Shown here piece by piece: positions 1 to 12,749 of a DNA stretch of 64,000 nucleotides. The DNA is from Ctena decussata (taxonomy: Eukaryota; Mollusca; Bivalvia; Lucinida; Lucinidae), in contig OZ022499.1 in NCBI GenBank assembly GCA_963989385.1, forward strand, positions 47,233,757 to 47,297,756, given 5' to 3'. Position 1 is the first letter of the stretch, and each line of letters starts with the position of its first letter. The translations under genes and the position numbers were made by a program. Under the pieces are notes generated by a model. It did not search any database. It saw nothing but the letters and a program-made list of their open reading frames with translations, and was not told the origin of the DNA.

Positions 1-886
1 AGGGTGAGGCCATTAAGGCCCTAGGACCATAATTAGAATAAACTTGGTAGAAGACCATGGTGATTATACATACCAAATATCATGGCTCAAGGCCTTAATT
101 ATGGTTTCAGACAAGAAGATTTTCAAAGTTATTCCAAAAACCTATTTCAGCTCATTTGACCTAGTTATGCCATGGACTAGAACCATTTGGATAATTTTCA
201 AAGAGGGACATATGAAGGTTCATTCCTACCAAGTCTGGTGAACTTTAAGAGGCAATGTCCTTTGAAGCATATTGTTGATGACAAAAAAGGCACAACTCAG
301 GCATGATTGACTGATCACAATAGCTCATCTTGAGCCTATGGCTCAGGTGAGCTTAAAAGATTTTTGAACATTTCCTTATGCATTTCTATGGGGCAGGGCC
401 ATTTTGGACCCTAAGGCTACCATTTAAATAAACGTGGTATAAGACCACTAGGCAATGCTACATACCAAAACATCAAGCATCTGAGCCCAGTGGTTCTGAA
501 GAAGATTTTTGAATATTTTCATATGTATTTCTATGGTTCAAACCCAGGACCCCCTGGGGCAGGCCATTGGGGCCCTAGGGCCATCATCTGAACAAAGTTG
601 GCAAATGACCATTAGGCAATGCTACATACCAAAATTCAAGCATCTGATTCTAGCACTTCTGAAGATTATTTTATTTTGGAACCCAAAACCCCAAGCTGCA
701 GGGCCATTTTGGACCCTAGGGTCGCCACAGATGAAGCAGATGATTTTCAGTATCAAAGTCCTAGGCCTAGCGGTTTCGGAGAAGTTCTCATCTAAAGCAA
801 ATTGTTGATGACGGACATAGGAAGACGGATGTTGGACATTGACTGATCACAATAGCTCACCTTGAGCCTATGGCTCAGGTGAGTTA
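1..886 (+). repeat. Dispersed repeat, two adjacent related copies ending in a hairpin
   Basis: Two related blocks (about 1-355 and 390-886) share phrases such as the segment around 'ggcaatgctacataccaaa' and end in nearly the same module: 'gactgatcacaatagctca', then a stem-loop (322-353 and 854-885) whose arms are AGCTCACC-TTGAGCC and GGCTCA-GGTGAGCT with a TAT loop. I recall similar hairpin-ended repeats as abundant in bivalve genomes; this is memory, not a search. No coding potential is convincing. The conserved 3' hairpin could be a terminal signal of a non-autonomous element. The family is not assigned. Confidence 0.6.
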
Positions 887-1259
887 AATACAAACTAGAA
901 AATTGTGTCTGTAAGACAAGAATGATGCCCCCATGTGGTGCCTGTCACACACCTGTATACATCACAAAATTGTCTAGACCATTATAAGCCTATGTAAAAC
1001 AAACATCACAAAACTGTCTAGACCATTTATGGGATACAGACTTGAATAAGTCAGCTGACTTCCTTCTGAATCCCGTTTTGTATAACATATGATACATGTA
1101 TATTCTGTGAATGAATGTCCTGTTTCATATGTTGGTTATACAAAGAACATAAAGTTTAAATCTAAATTGCCTAATATCAACAAATACTATTTAAATGACA
1201 TACATACTTGCATTTTGTTTTCAGTGTTTATGCAAATGCTCTAAAAATTCCATAGAAAT
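887..1259. other. Non-coding gap, nothing recognised
   Basis: AT-rich sequence between the hairpin-ended repeat and the next tandem array. A phrase with 'cacaaaa(t/c)tgtctagaccatt' occurs twice (about 964-985 and 1007-1026), a short local duplication. No ORF, RNA gene or mobile-element end is visible. Confidence 0.5.
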
Positions 1260-2060
1260 CTGCGAAAGGGCTGAATACACAAGCTCCCATCCCTAAAGCA
1301 CCAAAAAGGTGCTGTCAATGACTAAGTTCAAGAGGCCATAATTCTGTAAAAATTATCTCCATCAAAAAGCTACATGCACATTTTGATTGTGTCCACAACA
1401 TGTGTACAAAGTTTGAAAAGAATCTGCAGACAACTACAGAAGTAGTTGATTACACAAAGTCCATATACTGTAATACAAAAAGGCTGCCAAAAAATGACTA
1501 AGTTCAAAGGGCAGTCATTCTGTCAGAATTAATCTATTCTTTACCAAAATGCCACATGCACATTTTAATATATAATGTCTGTAACATGTGCATAAAGTTT
1601 GAAAAAGATCAAGTGAAGTTACTGTGAGAGGAGTTGATTACACAAACTCCATATCCTGTAAGGCAAATAGGCTTCCCAAAATTACTTAAGTTCAATAGGC
1701 CATAATTAAGTCAGAATAAAATCTAAGCCATCAAAAAGCCACATGCACATATTCACTATGTCCACAACATGTTACAAAGTTTGAAAAGAATCCACTAAAA
1801 ACTGTCAGAGGAGTTGGCTACACAAACTCCATACCCCATAATGCAAAAAGCTGTCCCAAATGACTAAGTTCAACAGGCTGTAATTCTGTCAAAATTAATT
1901 TCAGCCCCATCAAGAAGCCACATGCACATCTTCATTATGTCCACGGCATGTGTGCAAAGTTTGAAAAAGATCCATTGAAAAGTGTGGGAGGAATTGATCA
2001 CACAAACTCTATACCCTTAACTTGGCTTAAGTGTGATGAATGGACGGACAGACAGACAAA
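1260..2060 (+). repeat. Tandem array, about 180-bp unit, four to five diverged copies
   Basis: The phrase 'aagttcaa..ggc(c/t)(a/g)taatt' recurs near 1324, 1500, 1688 and 1866. Each copy is followed by 'ccacatgcacat', 'gtccacaacatgtg.aaagtttgaaaa' and 'acaaactccata'. Spacing is about 176-188 bp. The array ends in a GACA-rich tract (2041-2070). Copies differ by many substitutions, so the array is old. Arrays of this kind are common in molluscs; no function is inferred. Confidence 0.75.
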
Positions 2061-2117
2061 CAGACAGCTGGACAGGAGTAAATATTAATGCCCTGGACTG
2101 TTGTCACGGGGGCATAA

Positions 2118-2140
2118 CCCCCCCCCCCCCCCCCCCCCCC
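2118..2140 (+). repeat. Poly-C homopolymer (23 C)
   Basis: A run of 23 consecutive C residues follows the end of the tandem array. Such runs are prone to length error in sequencing, and can form i-motif or G-quadruplex structures on paired strands. Confidence 0.8.
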
Positions 2141-3000
2141 TGAATTCTTAAGTTTCAGTGTATTTTACTAACATCAAATGAAGCAGAAATCTCGTCCAGC
2201 ATGTACCACAGCTGATCAATTCTAGAACCCGGATATGACAGGGTAAGGATGCTGGGGTCTTGATGTTATGGTGTATATTTTTGATTCGAGTGACTCGACT
2301 ATGCTCAATGACAAGAGCCATTTATGTTTCAGACGGATAAGTAAAGATTATATCAAGGTTTTCCCTCGGCCTTGTATTTAAGGAGTTTTTGGGACCCACA
2401 TACCAATTTTTTAAGAGTCCAATGCCAAAAGTAAAGGGTCCTGTACTCTGGAAAAATGTTATAAAATGTCCAAATCAAGTATCAGAATTTCATAAATACT
2501 TTGTTTTGAAAACCATTACTTTGTATTCTGCCAAGAATAATATAACTTTTAGAAGAGTTCATCACTTTTAATTGGGACTTGAATTTTGTTTTGAGAGTCC
2601 CAGTGGATGCACAGATTTTTTTTCTGGTAGTCCTAGACACCATTAAAGATCAAAGTTTGGTTTTCACATCTTAATTCTAGGATTTAATTGTAACGGGAGA
2701 CAGACCATATACTATTATTTTCATGCACAGAGTCACAATGTTACGGTAGTTAGATAATATATCACAAACAACAACAGGCAATAAATAAGGACTAAATTAA
2801 AAGGCAACATTATTTTGTTTCCATACATCGAAGTACAAACAGTCCTCATATATATGTAACACAATGCCAAAAAAATGCAAAAAAATGCTAGTAAAAACAG
2901 TCATTTGCCTTAACTATGAGAAAATTTGTTATATTTATAACATATTAATATAAATTCAGCTAAAGGAAACCTAATTAAAAACCATTAAAAATATATGGCT
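2141..3000. other. Non-coding gap, no gene recognised
   Basis: AT-rich sequence with no ORF that looks coding. The 60-residue frame at 2389-2571 has no recognisable domain or splice context and I treat it as chance. A short repeated phrase 'aatgcaaaaaaatgc' sits near 2870-2890. Confidence 0.5.
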
Positions 3001-3102
3001 GGTTGTCAGCAGACGTTTTTGGCCCAAAAAGTCTGGTGACAACCGGTTGTCAGCAGACGGTTTTGGTCCAAAAAGTCTGGTGACAACCGGTTGTCAGCAG
3101 AC
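3001..3102 (+). repeat. Tandem 44-bp hairpin units (2.3 copies)
   Basis: Units at 3001-3044 and 3045-3088 plus a partial copy at 3089-3102. Each unit is nearly self-complementary: GGTTGTCAGCAGAC at the left pairs with GTCTGGTGACAACC at the right with one mismatch, and the middle TTTTTGG pairs with CCAAAAA in the first unit. Each monomer can therefore fold into a hairpin of about 21 bp, and two monomers can form a larger cruciform. This could be the end of a fold-back element or a satellite seed. Confidence 0.8.
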
Positions 3103-6100
3103 ACTTCCTAACATTAATATTCTTTGATCTTTTTTAATGTATTGCATTTACAACTGAGGTGTAGTTTTCAAAGTTCCTACATTAGCATTCTTGGACTTTA
3201 GTATTTAACAATCCCATAATCTTTGTAATTTTATGCATCAATGTTTAATGTTTCCTTAAAATGGCAAAAGTATTCATAATGTATTCATAAAAGTATTCAT
3301 GAATACATGAAATTTGCAATGTATTCGAATACAAATAAATACTTTTGTTCTAAAAAATCCACGAATACAGAATACTTTATGAATACTCAGAAAATGTATT
3401 CGAATAGTATTCGAATAAGAATACAGAATACGATTACCCCAAGTCTGGGAATAATATGCATCAGAAGTTTTGTTACACTCGGGACAAATAAAATGTGTGT
3501 TTTTCACACATTTTGTGTCACAACTCTTGAGCTACTAGACTGAAATGATAAAAAATTAGATCTGCTTGTGCAGAAATCACCTGGCTATCCTATGAATGCT
3601 AGTTCAGCAGTTTTGTATCTCTTTACTTTATATAATATCAGGGAAAGTGAACAGACCCCTAACGTCACACTTTTGACTCAATAACGTGCACATAACCCTG
3701 GCCCTGGGGTCTGCTGTGGTTAATTCACATATAGCTAATTAATAAAAACTTGTAGAAAGCAATATTGATAGTACATGTACGTGGTCAAACCAATTTTGCC
3801 GCAGATGAACGATGTCTCTGTAAAGAGAAAACGAATATTAAACTGAGCCTACCTTTGATTTTTTTTCATCACAGCCTTCACATGTCATTCTAAGGCGGCC
3901 GCAATGATGTTATTAATGTTTCATGTTGATTACCCGTGTTTCTAAGTAATTGCAACTTCAGAAGTGTAATCACCTCGCAGCGGGGGGAGCATGCGGGTAT
4001 GTTTGCTTGATATCTTCTTAGGGTTCACTCTAAATTGTTTGAATATCGGTTCTCTTCCTTTCAAATATTAGTCTGGATGGGTTTGTTTTATTTCACAAGC
4101 AAATGAGAGCCACAGGTCTGGTTTTACAACAAAGAAAATAAAACACTATTGTACTTCCATTTCACAATAAAAAAGAGAATGTTGCATGAGCAATATTATC
4201 TGGTGTACTTAAGACGTATAAAATCATGCATTCAGATCATATATCTGGCTCCTGAAAATTCAGCCCGCACTTTCTTCTTTTTAGCTGATTAAAATTTTCC
4301 ATGTTAATCTCCATTAGTCAAATTGTTCTCATCGTGTTCAAATTAACAGCCGAGAAAAACTGGGTAAGCATGTAGTAACAAAAGCATGCATATTCTTGAA
4401 AGTATGTTTAGAACAAAGCTATATAAGCTACATGTCTTATATATAGTCATGACAGGATATATTCAAATTGCCTACCGGAAAATAGTCAGATTGTTTTTCA
4501 ATAGACCTCCGCGGAGGTCAATTTGAAACTTTACTACCCGTCACCGTGAATGAGGGATATAAGAATAGAAGCTATTCGACCCAGAAACGAAAGTAGGAGT
4601 ACTGCGGATACCCGAAATCCAGAAATAGGTTGGAGAACTATAATCATTTGGAACGGGTTTCTGTGTTCCAGTGGACAAAGTTTCTTTTGTTTACTATCTC
4701 CTGGCGTTAAAATTTTATTTATCAACAGAATTATTTCAAAATTATTACATACAAGCAATTTTTCTCGCGTTTCTTTCAACAATTAATTCTTAGCGTTTCA
4801 GAAGTTTGGCATTAGAGCTGGTAATGTATTCGAGTTGTGTAATGTATTCGTGTAGTATTGTCATGTACACAAACAAATATGGCCTCCAAATCCAAATTGA
4901 CATTTACATTGACAAATAATCAGTGATTTCAGTTCTTTATTGGTAAAATACCGATACAATTATACTCATATTATTTAACAAATAATTAAATCCATTGAAT
5001 TATGCAGTATTTTCTTGTCAGACTTGTGAAAAGTGAATCACTGTTCAGTGTTTCATTGCAGAGATAGGATCGAATCACTTAACAGTGATTTTTTTCTCTA
5101 TATAAGTGGTCAGTGATTTTTTTACCCCTGCGTCCTGCGTCTGAGACGCATAATTTTCCCAGAGGACGCAAAATATTTCCTTGGCTGCGTTCCGGGACGC
5201 ATAAAAATAGCCGATCGATAGTCCAACTTCTTTCCGATTTTGGCTTCATTCACAAAGCTACTTTCGTTTTAAGAATATAGCAACGGTGCATTAGCAGATT
5301 GTTATATTACTGGTAAAAAACAGTACCGTAGTCTTTCCTACTCCCGCTAAATACCGAAGTCTACCTGTAATACCAATAATCAATAGTAGTTGTCCAGTAC
5401 CGGAGGAACATAGTATTATCGACCACGGTGATGTTTTTTACCTAAGTGCAAACTTTTATCAATACACCGGGTCAATAAGTAATCATCCCTCCGAAAAACA
5501 AGAAAAAAATCAACTTGATTCAAAGCAGCAAACTTTATTTGGTCTTCTTGGGCAAGACAAACACGCAAGGCCAGATGTTGCAGATCATGATGCGACCGAT
5601 CAAACTTCCGAATCCGAAATGACAACGGATGTCTCCAAATCCAATACACTGTCTGACAATGAGACAACAGGTGATTTATTTTATTCCTGTGACCACAGGA
5701 GCTTGACGTTGGTTATTTTTTATATAAATAGGGCTTGTCCTTTGAAGCCTTTTAAGTTTGGGATGCAGAGAAAATATTGCTTTTGCATCCCAGTAAAGAT
5801 GCAAACCCTTGAGCTTGGGATGCAAAGATTTTAGGTCTTGTGAGTCCTGGGACTCAAAGAAGGAGATTTGTAAAAAAATCACTGAGTGGTGCCCATAAAA
5901 GGCACCAGTCCCAATTCAAAATAGTATCTTTTTTTCCCAACTGCAAGTTGAAAAATTCCCAATGCAAGTTGAAAAATTCCCAATTGCAGGAAGAATTTTT
6001 CTAGGGACCATCTTACTAGCATAAATTTACTTGCTTGCTCAGAGAACTGGCAGATATATAGCTATAATTGAATGTAAATACTAAATATTCAGTATCATGT

Positions 6101-6520
6101 CCCCTACCCCACCACTTAAGACTAAATAAAGAGGTTTCTGAAATTCCAAATTTAAGGAGATAACACGATTTTTCCCAATTCCATGGGCACCGGCACCATT
6201 CCCAAAAAAGTGAAAAAAAAATCACAGCACTACCGTGCCGATCAAAGGAGGTTAAGGTAGTGATTTTCATTTCTAAGCTTTATTGCAAATGCAGAGGCAA
6301 TTATGCTTTAATTTCCACTCATTTTTATACCTCGATCGGGCTATATAGCTCCATATAGCTCCATTTGAGCCAGTCTACTGTTTACTGTTTCCATAGGGAA
6401 CTGTGGAGCCCTTATGGCTCATATTTCCCCCTCTGTAGCTTCTCTATACTGTATGACTTCCAGTGTGATATTTATGGATTCTTGTATAAGTTAGTTTGGA
6501 TGCAAATAATAGTTTACACA
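3103..6520. other. Non-coding region with short local repeats
   Basis: No gene recognised. Notable local structure: a GTATTC/GAATAC-rich tract at about 3262-3432; a perfect 16-bp palindrome GACCTCCGCGGAGGTC at 4504-4519; a cluster of (C/A)GACGCA motifs at 5128-5205; and 2.5 copies of a 24-bp unit containing 'gcaagttgaaaaattccca' at 5935-5990. The 60-84 residue frames here lack domains and codon-bias support and are likely chance. Confidence 0.5.
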
Positions 6521-7030
6521 TTAGTATATCTCACTTGTGTCAAAACGTTGTTGTATAAGGTGTTTGTCTAATAAAGTCTTGAAACTGATGTCTGTTTTAG
6601 CAGTAACAATTTCTTCTGTTAAGTTGTTCCATAGATCTATTACTCTATAACAGAAACTTTTCTGTTTCAAAGATGTAAGAGTTCTGTGTTTTACCAACTT
6701 TTTACTATGCCCTCTTGTATCATGTGTTCTTTCATTATCAAGAGTGAAGAAATCTTCTGAATTTACATTGTAATGTCCATTTAATATTTTAAACACTTGA
6801 ATTAAGTCCCCTCTCATTCTTCTATATTTCAGCGTGGGCAAGTTTAATTCTTTGAGTCTATCCGTGTAGCTTAGGTTGAATATATCAAGTACTAATTTTG
6901 TTCCTCTCCTTTGTATGTTCTCTATCATCTGAATATGCTTTTTTAAACTGGGATTCCACACTGAATAACCATAATCTAATATGGGCCTTATAATTGTTTT
7001 ACATATAGTTAAGAAAGTGATCTTGTCCAA
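6521..7030 (-). pseudogene. CR1-like LINE, C-terminal fragment of reverse transcriptase ORF
   Basis: The minus-strand frame (about 169 codons) carries the conserved tail found downstream of the RT palm in CR1/L2-type non-LTR retrotransposons: IRPILDYGYSVWNP, then IENIQRRGTK, YTDRLKELNLPTLKYRR, and the closing FCYRVIDLWNNL. The endonuclease and the catalytic RT motifs are absent and a stop lies just upstream (about 7031-7033), so this is a 5'-truncated relic. Truncation at the 5' end is expected for target-primed insertion. Confidence 0.85.
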
Positions 7031-7053
7031 TTATGAGAAAGTCCTTTTTACTA

Positions 7054-7300
7054 GGGTCAAACCCGGTACGTTCAGACAGCTTCGTCTTTTATCCTCAGTG
7101 GCAAGCCGGGCATGATGTATCTAAGTCCCGGGACCTTGAAACCTACGTTGTGTTATGTTTAAATGGTGGTATGAACCAATTAAAGCGTTGGAAAGTTGAC
7201 AGATGCTCCTAATATTTGACATTTAATGACTAAAACAGCAGTGGAGGGTACGATCGGACGGTTCCCGGTACATTCGGACAGAGATGATGGTACACTCGGA
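7054..7300 (+). repeat. TIR-like terminus with subterminal repeats
   Basis: After a TA dinucleotide (7052-7053) the sequence begins GGGTCAAACCCGGTACGTTC. The reverse complement of this appears at 27494-27513, followed by TA. Within 250 bp the related motif GGTAC..TCGGAC recurs near 7248, 7268 and 7290, typical of transposase-binding subterminal repeats. The two ends may belong to one element later split by the gypsy insertion, or to two separate relatives; the 2-bp duplication cannot decide. Confidence 0.55.
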
Positions 7301-7568
7301 CAGAAGTCAAAATTCCTATTTTCCCTTCATGGTCGTGGAAAACGTGAATAAGAACCAAAAGTAACTAAAATGAGCACTAAAAATGAGTACAAACACAACT
7401 GCTCCAGGCCTTTCACAATCTGTATGAACGTTATAGACTAAAAGTAAGGACATACCGTGTACTCAGTGTTAGGGAGAAATGAACCATTTATGGACTGAAT
7501 CTGGTATGGCATTGAAAAAAAACCCATAAAACGCAAGATCTTGCCTAATACGCTGAAAATCACAATTA

Positions 7569-9405
7569 CAGTACACGCAACGTGAAGACTTGATCTGACA
7601 CGCTCTCGCGTGACACTTAAAATCGCGAGGAAGGGATTAAAATCCACGAGATTCTCTCGCAACTCTCACGCATTTCACACTAAACTTCCTCGCGTGTTTG
7701 AAAATCGCCACGTTCCACGCAAGAAAATTCCTCGCATCTCGCGTGAAATTCATAGAGTGATGTATGCGAGAAACTTTCTCGCATCACGCGTGGAATTTTG
7801 TCCAGGTAGGTACATGTACAGTAAATGCAAGATTCTTTTAATACAAGTACAAATACCTTTACAGACAAGGCAAATGATTCGCAATGCATTTTTTTTCAGC
7901 GCTGATAACGGTTCAATTAATACATAGTAAGCATGCGTGAATAACCTAATTGATTGCATCCTCAACGCAAGTATTGTTTGACCGTACAGTATTTACATTT
8001 ACGAATTAAGGATGGGTTGATGAACAATCATGATCAGCGTAATTTTGTTGCAGTTACGCGGCGAGTTAATTAGTGAGGCTTATGTTTGAAAGAATATTGT
8101 TAATAGGTTAGTTAGATGACACAGACAAAAAATTTCGCTCAGCCGCCACCGATAATAGCCCAATCCATGTCAAAACAGTCACAAAGATCAAAGCGTTTCG
8201 ATCAGCTTTTGAACTCAAAGATATAGCCGCTAGTGGCAAGTGCCTTAACCAATATAAACTTTCTGATGTAAGAGAGCTCTGTCAAGTTTCCATTAAAAGC
8301 GCACGCGACAACAATGACTTGATTAGCAAATGGGCTGTCTCAGAGGTGATTGACGTCCACTTATCCACTCTCTGAAATATGCAAAAATGTAAACCTGTTG
8401 GTTTGACAGCTAAAACAAAATTACGTCACAGCTCATCCTCTTAATCAGTTCATTCATGAAATATGGAAAATATGATTTTGCGTCGTGGATCAATAGTCAA
8501 AGTGTTTGGATTTTAAAAATGCATCAAAATGAAGGAAAAATAAGAGGTGAGAAGTTTGTTTTTTATTCCGATCTCCGCGTGGCAAAATCACATTATCTAT
8601 ATGAAAAACAAACTGATTCTGCTGCGCGGAAAAATTCGGACTAATAAACATAATATCTGTATTCATATTTAGAGGTGACTGAACGCATTCAGGGCCTTCG
8701 CCATAATAAAAATGTGAAGACGGTAGCATTTGTTGAAATACGTAAACACAGCACGTTTATAGGTCAGTCTCGTGCCTTGACATCAAAGGATGCCGCTCAG
8801 AGAACAAAATGGTGAAAGGAATCTTATTCAATACGCTGATAGAAAATATTAGGATCAGCCTGCGCAGTATTAAATACAAGGTGACAAACTGGTATGCTTT
8901 ACGCGTCATAGCGTGAGCGGTTCATGCTGTCTATTTGTTCGGCACTTTTGGTTATTTCCGGAATGGCGGAAATTGCTGATTGTAATTTTTGCCGCTAAAA
9001 ATTTTTGAGTCGGCGCCAAAAAAGACCAGTCGGTTGGAAACCGGAATCACACAACTTTTTTTTAGGCCCAATGTAAAAATATAAATGAATTACCTGTACA
9101 ACATTTAATGACCTGTGAAATTGACAGGAATCGTTAATCCTTTCCACTCGAAAACATGCGTCACGCGTGATTAAGTTTGGCGCCGATGACTCACCTGAGC
9201 ATACATGGAGTTAATCCTTTCTCTCGAAAGTTGCGTGTCTCGCGTGAAAAGAAATTGTTTTCTCGCGAGTTTAACGTCACGCATCTCGCGAGTGTCTCGC
9301 ATCTCCCACGCATTTCACACGCAAAAACCCCACTAAACTTTCGCGGAAAAGATTAAAATTTCTCGCGAGAGCGTGTCAGATCAAGTCTTCACGTTGCGTG
9401 TACTG
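7569..9405. mobile_element. Non-autonomous TIR element flanked by TA (Tc1/mariner-like ends)
   Basis: Left end (7569 onward) and right end (to 9405) are inverted copies beginning CAGTACACGCAACGTG and running through 'gaagacttgatctgacacgctctcgcg'-type sequence, about 45 bp near-identical. TA dinucleotides flank both ends (7567-7568; 9406-9407). TA target duplication with CAGT ends is typical of the Tc1/mariner superfamily. No transposase ORF is present in the 1.84 kb, so it is non-autonomous. Internal degenerate CTCGCG/CGCGTG motifs extend inward from both ends. Its interior (about 8250-8640) is related to sequence at 63.6-64 kb. Confidence 0.7.
8250..8640 (+). repeat. Dispersed repeat, copy 1 (second copy at 63.6 kb)
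   Basis: Phrases such as 'aaactttctgatgt', 'gacttgattagcaaatggg', 'gtctcagaggtgattgacg' and 'cttaatcagttcattcatg' recur in the same order and orientation at 63597-64000. Copies are roughly 85-90% alike by eye with small indels. This copy lies inside the 7569-9405 TIR element, so the 63.6 kb copy may be a second member of that family. Confidence 0.75.
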
Positions 9406-9407
9406 TA

Positions 9408-12400
9408 ACAGTACTGGTCTGTACATATATTTTATTATTGTGGGAAAGGGAAACAAGCACAATTATCGGCTGTAACTGATAAGTCCTCTTTGTAGTCATA
9501 GAGAATGTGAATATCAACCACAAGAGAATAAAAAATAATAATAATAAAAAAAAAACAATTACTGCATGCCTTCCCAATATAGATGAACGTTACTCTGGAA
9601 GAAGGAAAATAACGTGCACTCGATAATTAAAGGAAAAGAAGAGACCGATAGGAAGATAATATAAAAGAGTGTGCAAAGATAGACTTTGCCAGTACATCTA
9701 AAGCAGCTGAAAACAGGATCAGATGGAAAGTGATTGTTGCAAACTCATGATCTGTGGTGCTTTTGAACGGCCCTACAAGATTTGTATGGAATAGACTAGA
9801 CTAGACAACAACTATATTTCGCCAGTGGAGTACGACGTTACGTCGTTCTTTTCACAGATCAAAAATAAGGTAAAAATCAAAGTCAGTTCTTGTGGTTGAA
9901 GTTCAATCACAAAGACGGTCTACTTCCAGGAAGAAGTCTAATCTTCCTGATCAAAAATCTTCTTTAATCTACTCTACCAGTGATAGTCGAAGTGATGAGT
10001 GTATTAAACCAGCTTTGAGCGCCAATCTAATCATAATACACTTACATGTACCGTCCAGAATGCAGTCCCAATCACATTTGACATATTTCCGTTCTCATCG
10101 AAATGATATTTTGTTAAAACTAGAAATGCACACCCCAGTTGTTTTCGGAGTGCACTAAATTATGCCTTAAAAAAGCAGATGCTAATAAAATATACCAAGT
10201 AATGTCAAAATCAAATTCCAGTACCACGACGAAGAAGAGAAATTTGAGAAACACAAATGTGGACATACAGTTAGAAAGCCAGCAACAGCATAGCATTAAC
10301 TACACTTTTAAGGCATTTATTACTTCCCTGTGTGTAATCGGATGCCTAGAAACGTATGTTTGAGCACTGTAAATACTAAACTAAAGCTTGTATTAGTATG
10401 TTTATTTCATTCTTTTCACTAGAGTCCTCACCATGCCGCCATTCCAAACGTCTTGTTCAGTTAATAATTAGCTATAATTCTAAGAGAAGCATCTATAGCA
10501 GATGGGACCAATAAAGCTGTTCTATCGGTGGTGCCCCAACGGTCTTGCAAGTTGATGGGATAGAATAGAATAGAGATTATTTTACAATTCTATATCTGCA
10601 AGTATACATCCATTCGTTCAACATAGTTGTACCTGTAGCACCTTATATGGGAGTATCCTTCGGGATTACAGGCGTCCGACTGTACCGTCACTTATGATCT
10701 TGTGAGGCGGGTACGGTCGGACACTTATTTTATTGCCAGAAACACAAGATTCGGAAATAAAAAAGAAGAAATATGTATGAATTTCACTAATTTAATGATA
10801 TATTTTCACAAAGGATGCGAGTTACACGCGAGAATGGTGATGTAAAACAACTAAAATCAAATTGTCGGGAATCAGTCAATGGTTCCGCGGTCTCTAGCTT
10901 TGAAAACTATGGCACCTTTCGTGCAGGGAATTAAGAGAAGGAATAACAACAGACTGATTGGACCAATTAGCACCAATTAAGTCCTGTAGAATCTCTATGG
11001 AGACTACTCGGAGAGGTGCTAATCAATTTGATAACATTGTACCCCATCATCGTTACCGACACACCTAGACAAAGAGCCGATTCTTATCGCAGTCTCAGTA
11101 ATTTATCGAGTGAGGCACCTGTTAATTTTCTTAATTTCATAAATTAGAACAATTTAGGTAAAGTGCGCGTAATCACAGTTAAGTGTGGCGTGTAAAGCAG
11201 AGTCATGCGGTTTTTCAATCATCCAAATCGGACCACAAATAGTTAACTTACAGCATTTCAAAATATTTCGTCTCCTATAAAAAGGGAATTTACGCAATTT
11301 TTATATTAAATTTTAAAGGCCTTCCGGCGAAGTCCGGAAAATAACGGCAAGTTCATATGAGAATAAAACATGTAAGGATAATCACTGTCTAAATGTCTTG
11401 AGTGCGCACCGATGCGAACATTGAAAAAATATGAGTTAATGATGACCGGTCATTATCGACTAAAGCAAATTTCAAGGTATGAAAAAAAAAGAAGAAAAGG
11501 AATGAAATTCCATGCCTTATGGTAGGATACACATACACATAGTGGTACGGGGCTTTAGAAGCGGTCTCTTAATCAGCATTAGGGTCAGGGTCAGGGTCGA
11601 CCTTAAGTTGAAGGTAAAATCAACAAGGGGGCTTAGAAAAGGCCGTTTTTAAAACATCATCGGCATGCATTAAACCTCTGGGATTTTGGGCCATTTTCAA
11701 GTTCATAGTCATCCTATGAGGTCATAGTATCAGATTGGGCCGTGCGCTGTGTGAGCAATTTATAAGGTTAGACCTTAAGTTAAAACGATTTTTCAGTAGT
11801 CAGTTTAATGTCTAAGCAATGACTCATTAAATAAATCATAAGGGTAAAGCAGGAATACTGCAGTTTGATAGTTTACCAGAAATGTCGTAGGCGTCCGTCA
11901 ATTCTTACTAAAATGCGGAACAATGCGCAATGTTTTGCAATTTGGAAATATTTTCATAGTGTTTGTCTTTCACTTCTCGTAATATCAACCCATGACTAAT
12001 TTGAAAGCGTAAATATGTAAATTCCAAATTTTAACCTCATAAGACACCAAATGTCAGAGAATAAGAAATTGACCAAGGGCCCAGCGAAGACTAAGATCGC
12101 CCTTTCATCGGTCGAGTCACTGAGATCAGTCTTCGCTGTGCGCGTTATGCACTTATCAATATTTTCCCCCGGAGGGGGGAGGGCGGGGATACCCAGGGGA
12201 TTCGACACGAAAAATATCCCGATACATGGGAATTGGACAACCGCTGCTTTTTCTTATGCGGGATTTTCGACGTGCGTGACTGACCTATTGTCGGGGAATT
12301 AGACTTACCTAAAAATAAAACTGGACCTGGAGCTACAAACCTACGTTTTTTTTTTTTTCATTATGTACTATTTAAAACTACTTAAAATCGGTATTTTGTC

Positions 12401-12707
12401 AGATGTGTACAAAACTCAAAAGCCTTTAAAATTAGGAGCCGAAAATTACTTTTGATGGGCACGCATCTAACTGCCATTTTGCTATGATTTTGTACACGTC
12501 CGAGATTTTTTTTAATAGTAAATAAGTCCTCTCTTCTTCGAATTGCAGAGGTAGGTACATAATGTCAATTTTTTCCTTACAACCATGTGTGCATCTGTTT
12601 TATTTGCCAGCAATCTGCACGTGCGCATTTTGCGGGACTCTGCGCGAGCGTTGTTGCGCGCACGAAAGGAGACAGACGGAGAAAGATTTGTTACCATGGT
12701 TGATTAT

Positions 12708-12749
<42 letters not shown>

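Noticed and set aside
1260..2060. CRISPR-like array
   Set aside because: Units are diverged 180-bp tandem repeats with no short constant repeat and unique spacers; the DNA is animal.
7610..7965. Overlapping frames of 69-105 codons at 7.6-8.0 kb
   Set aside because: They follow degenerate CTCGCG repeats of a TIR element and have no domain.
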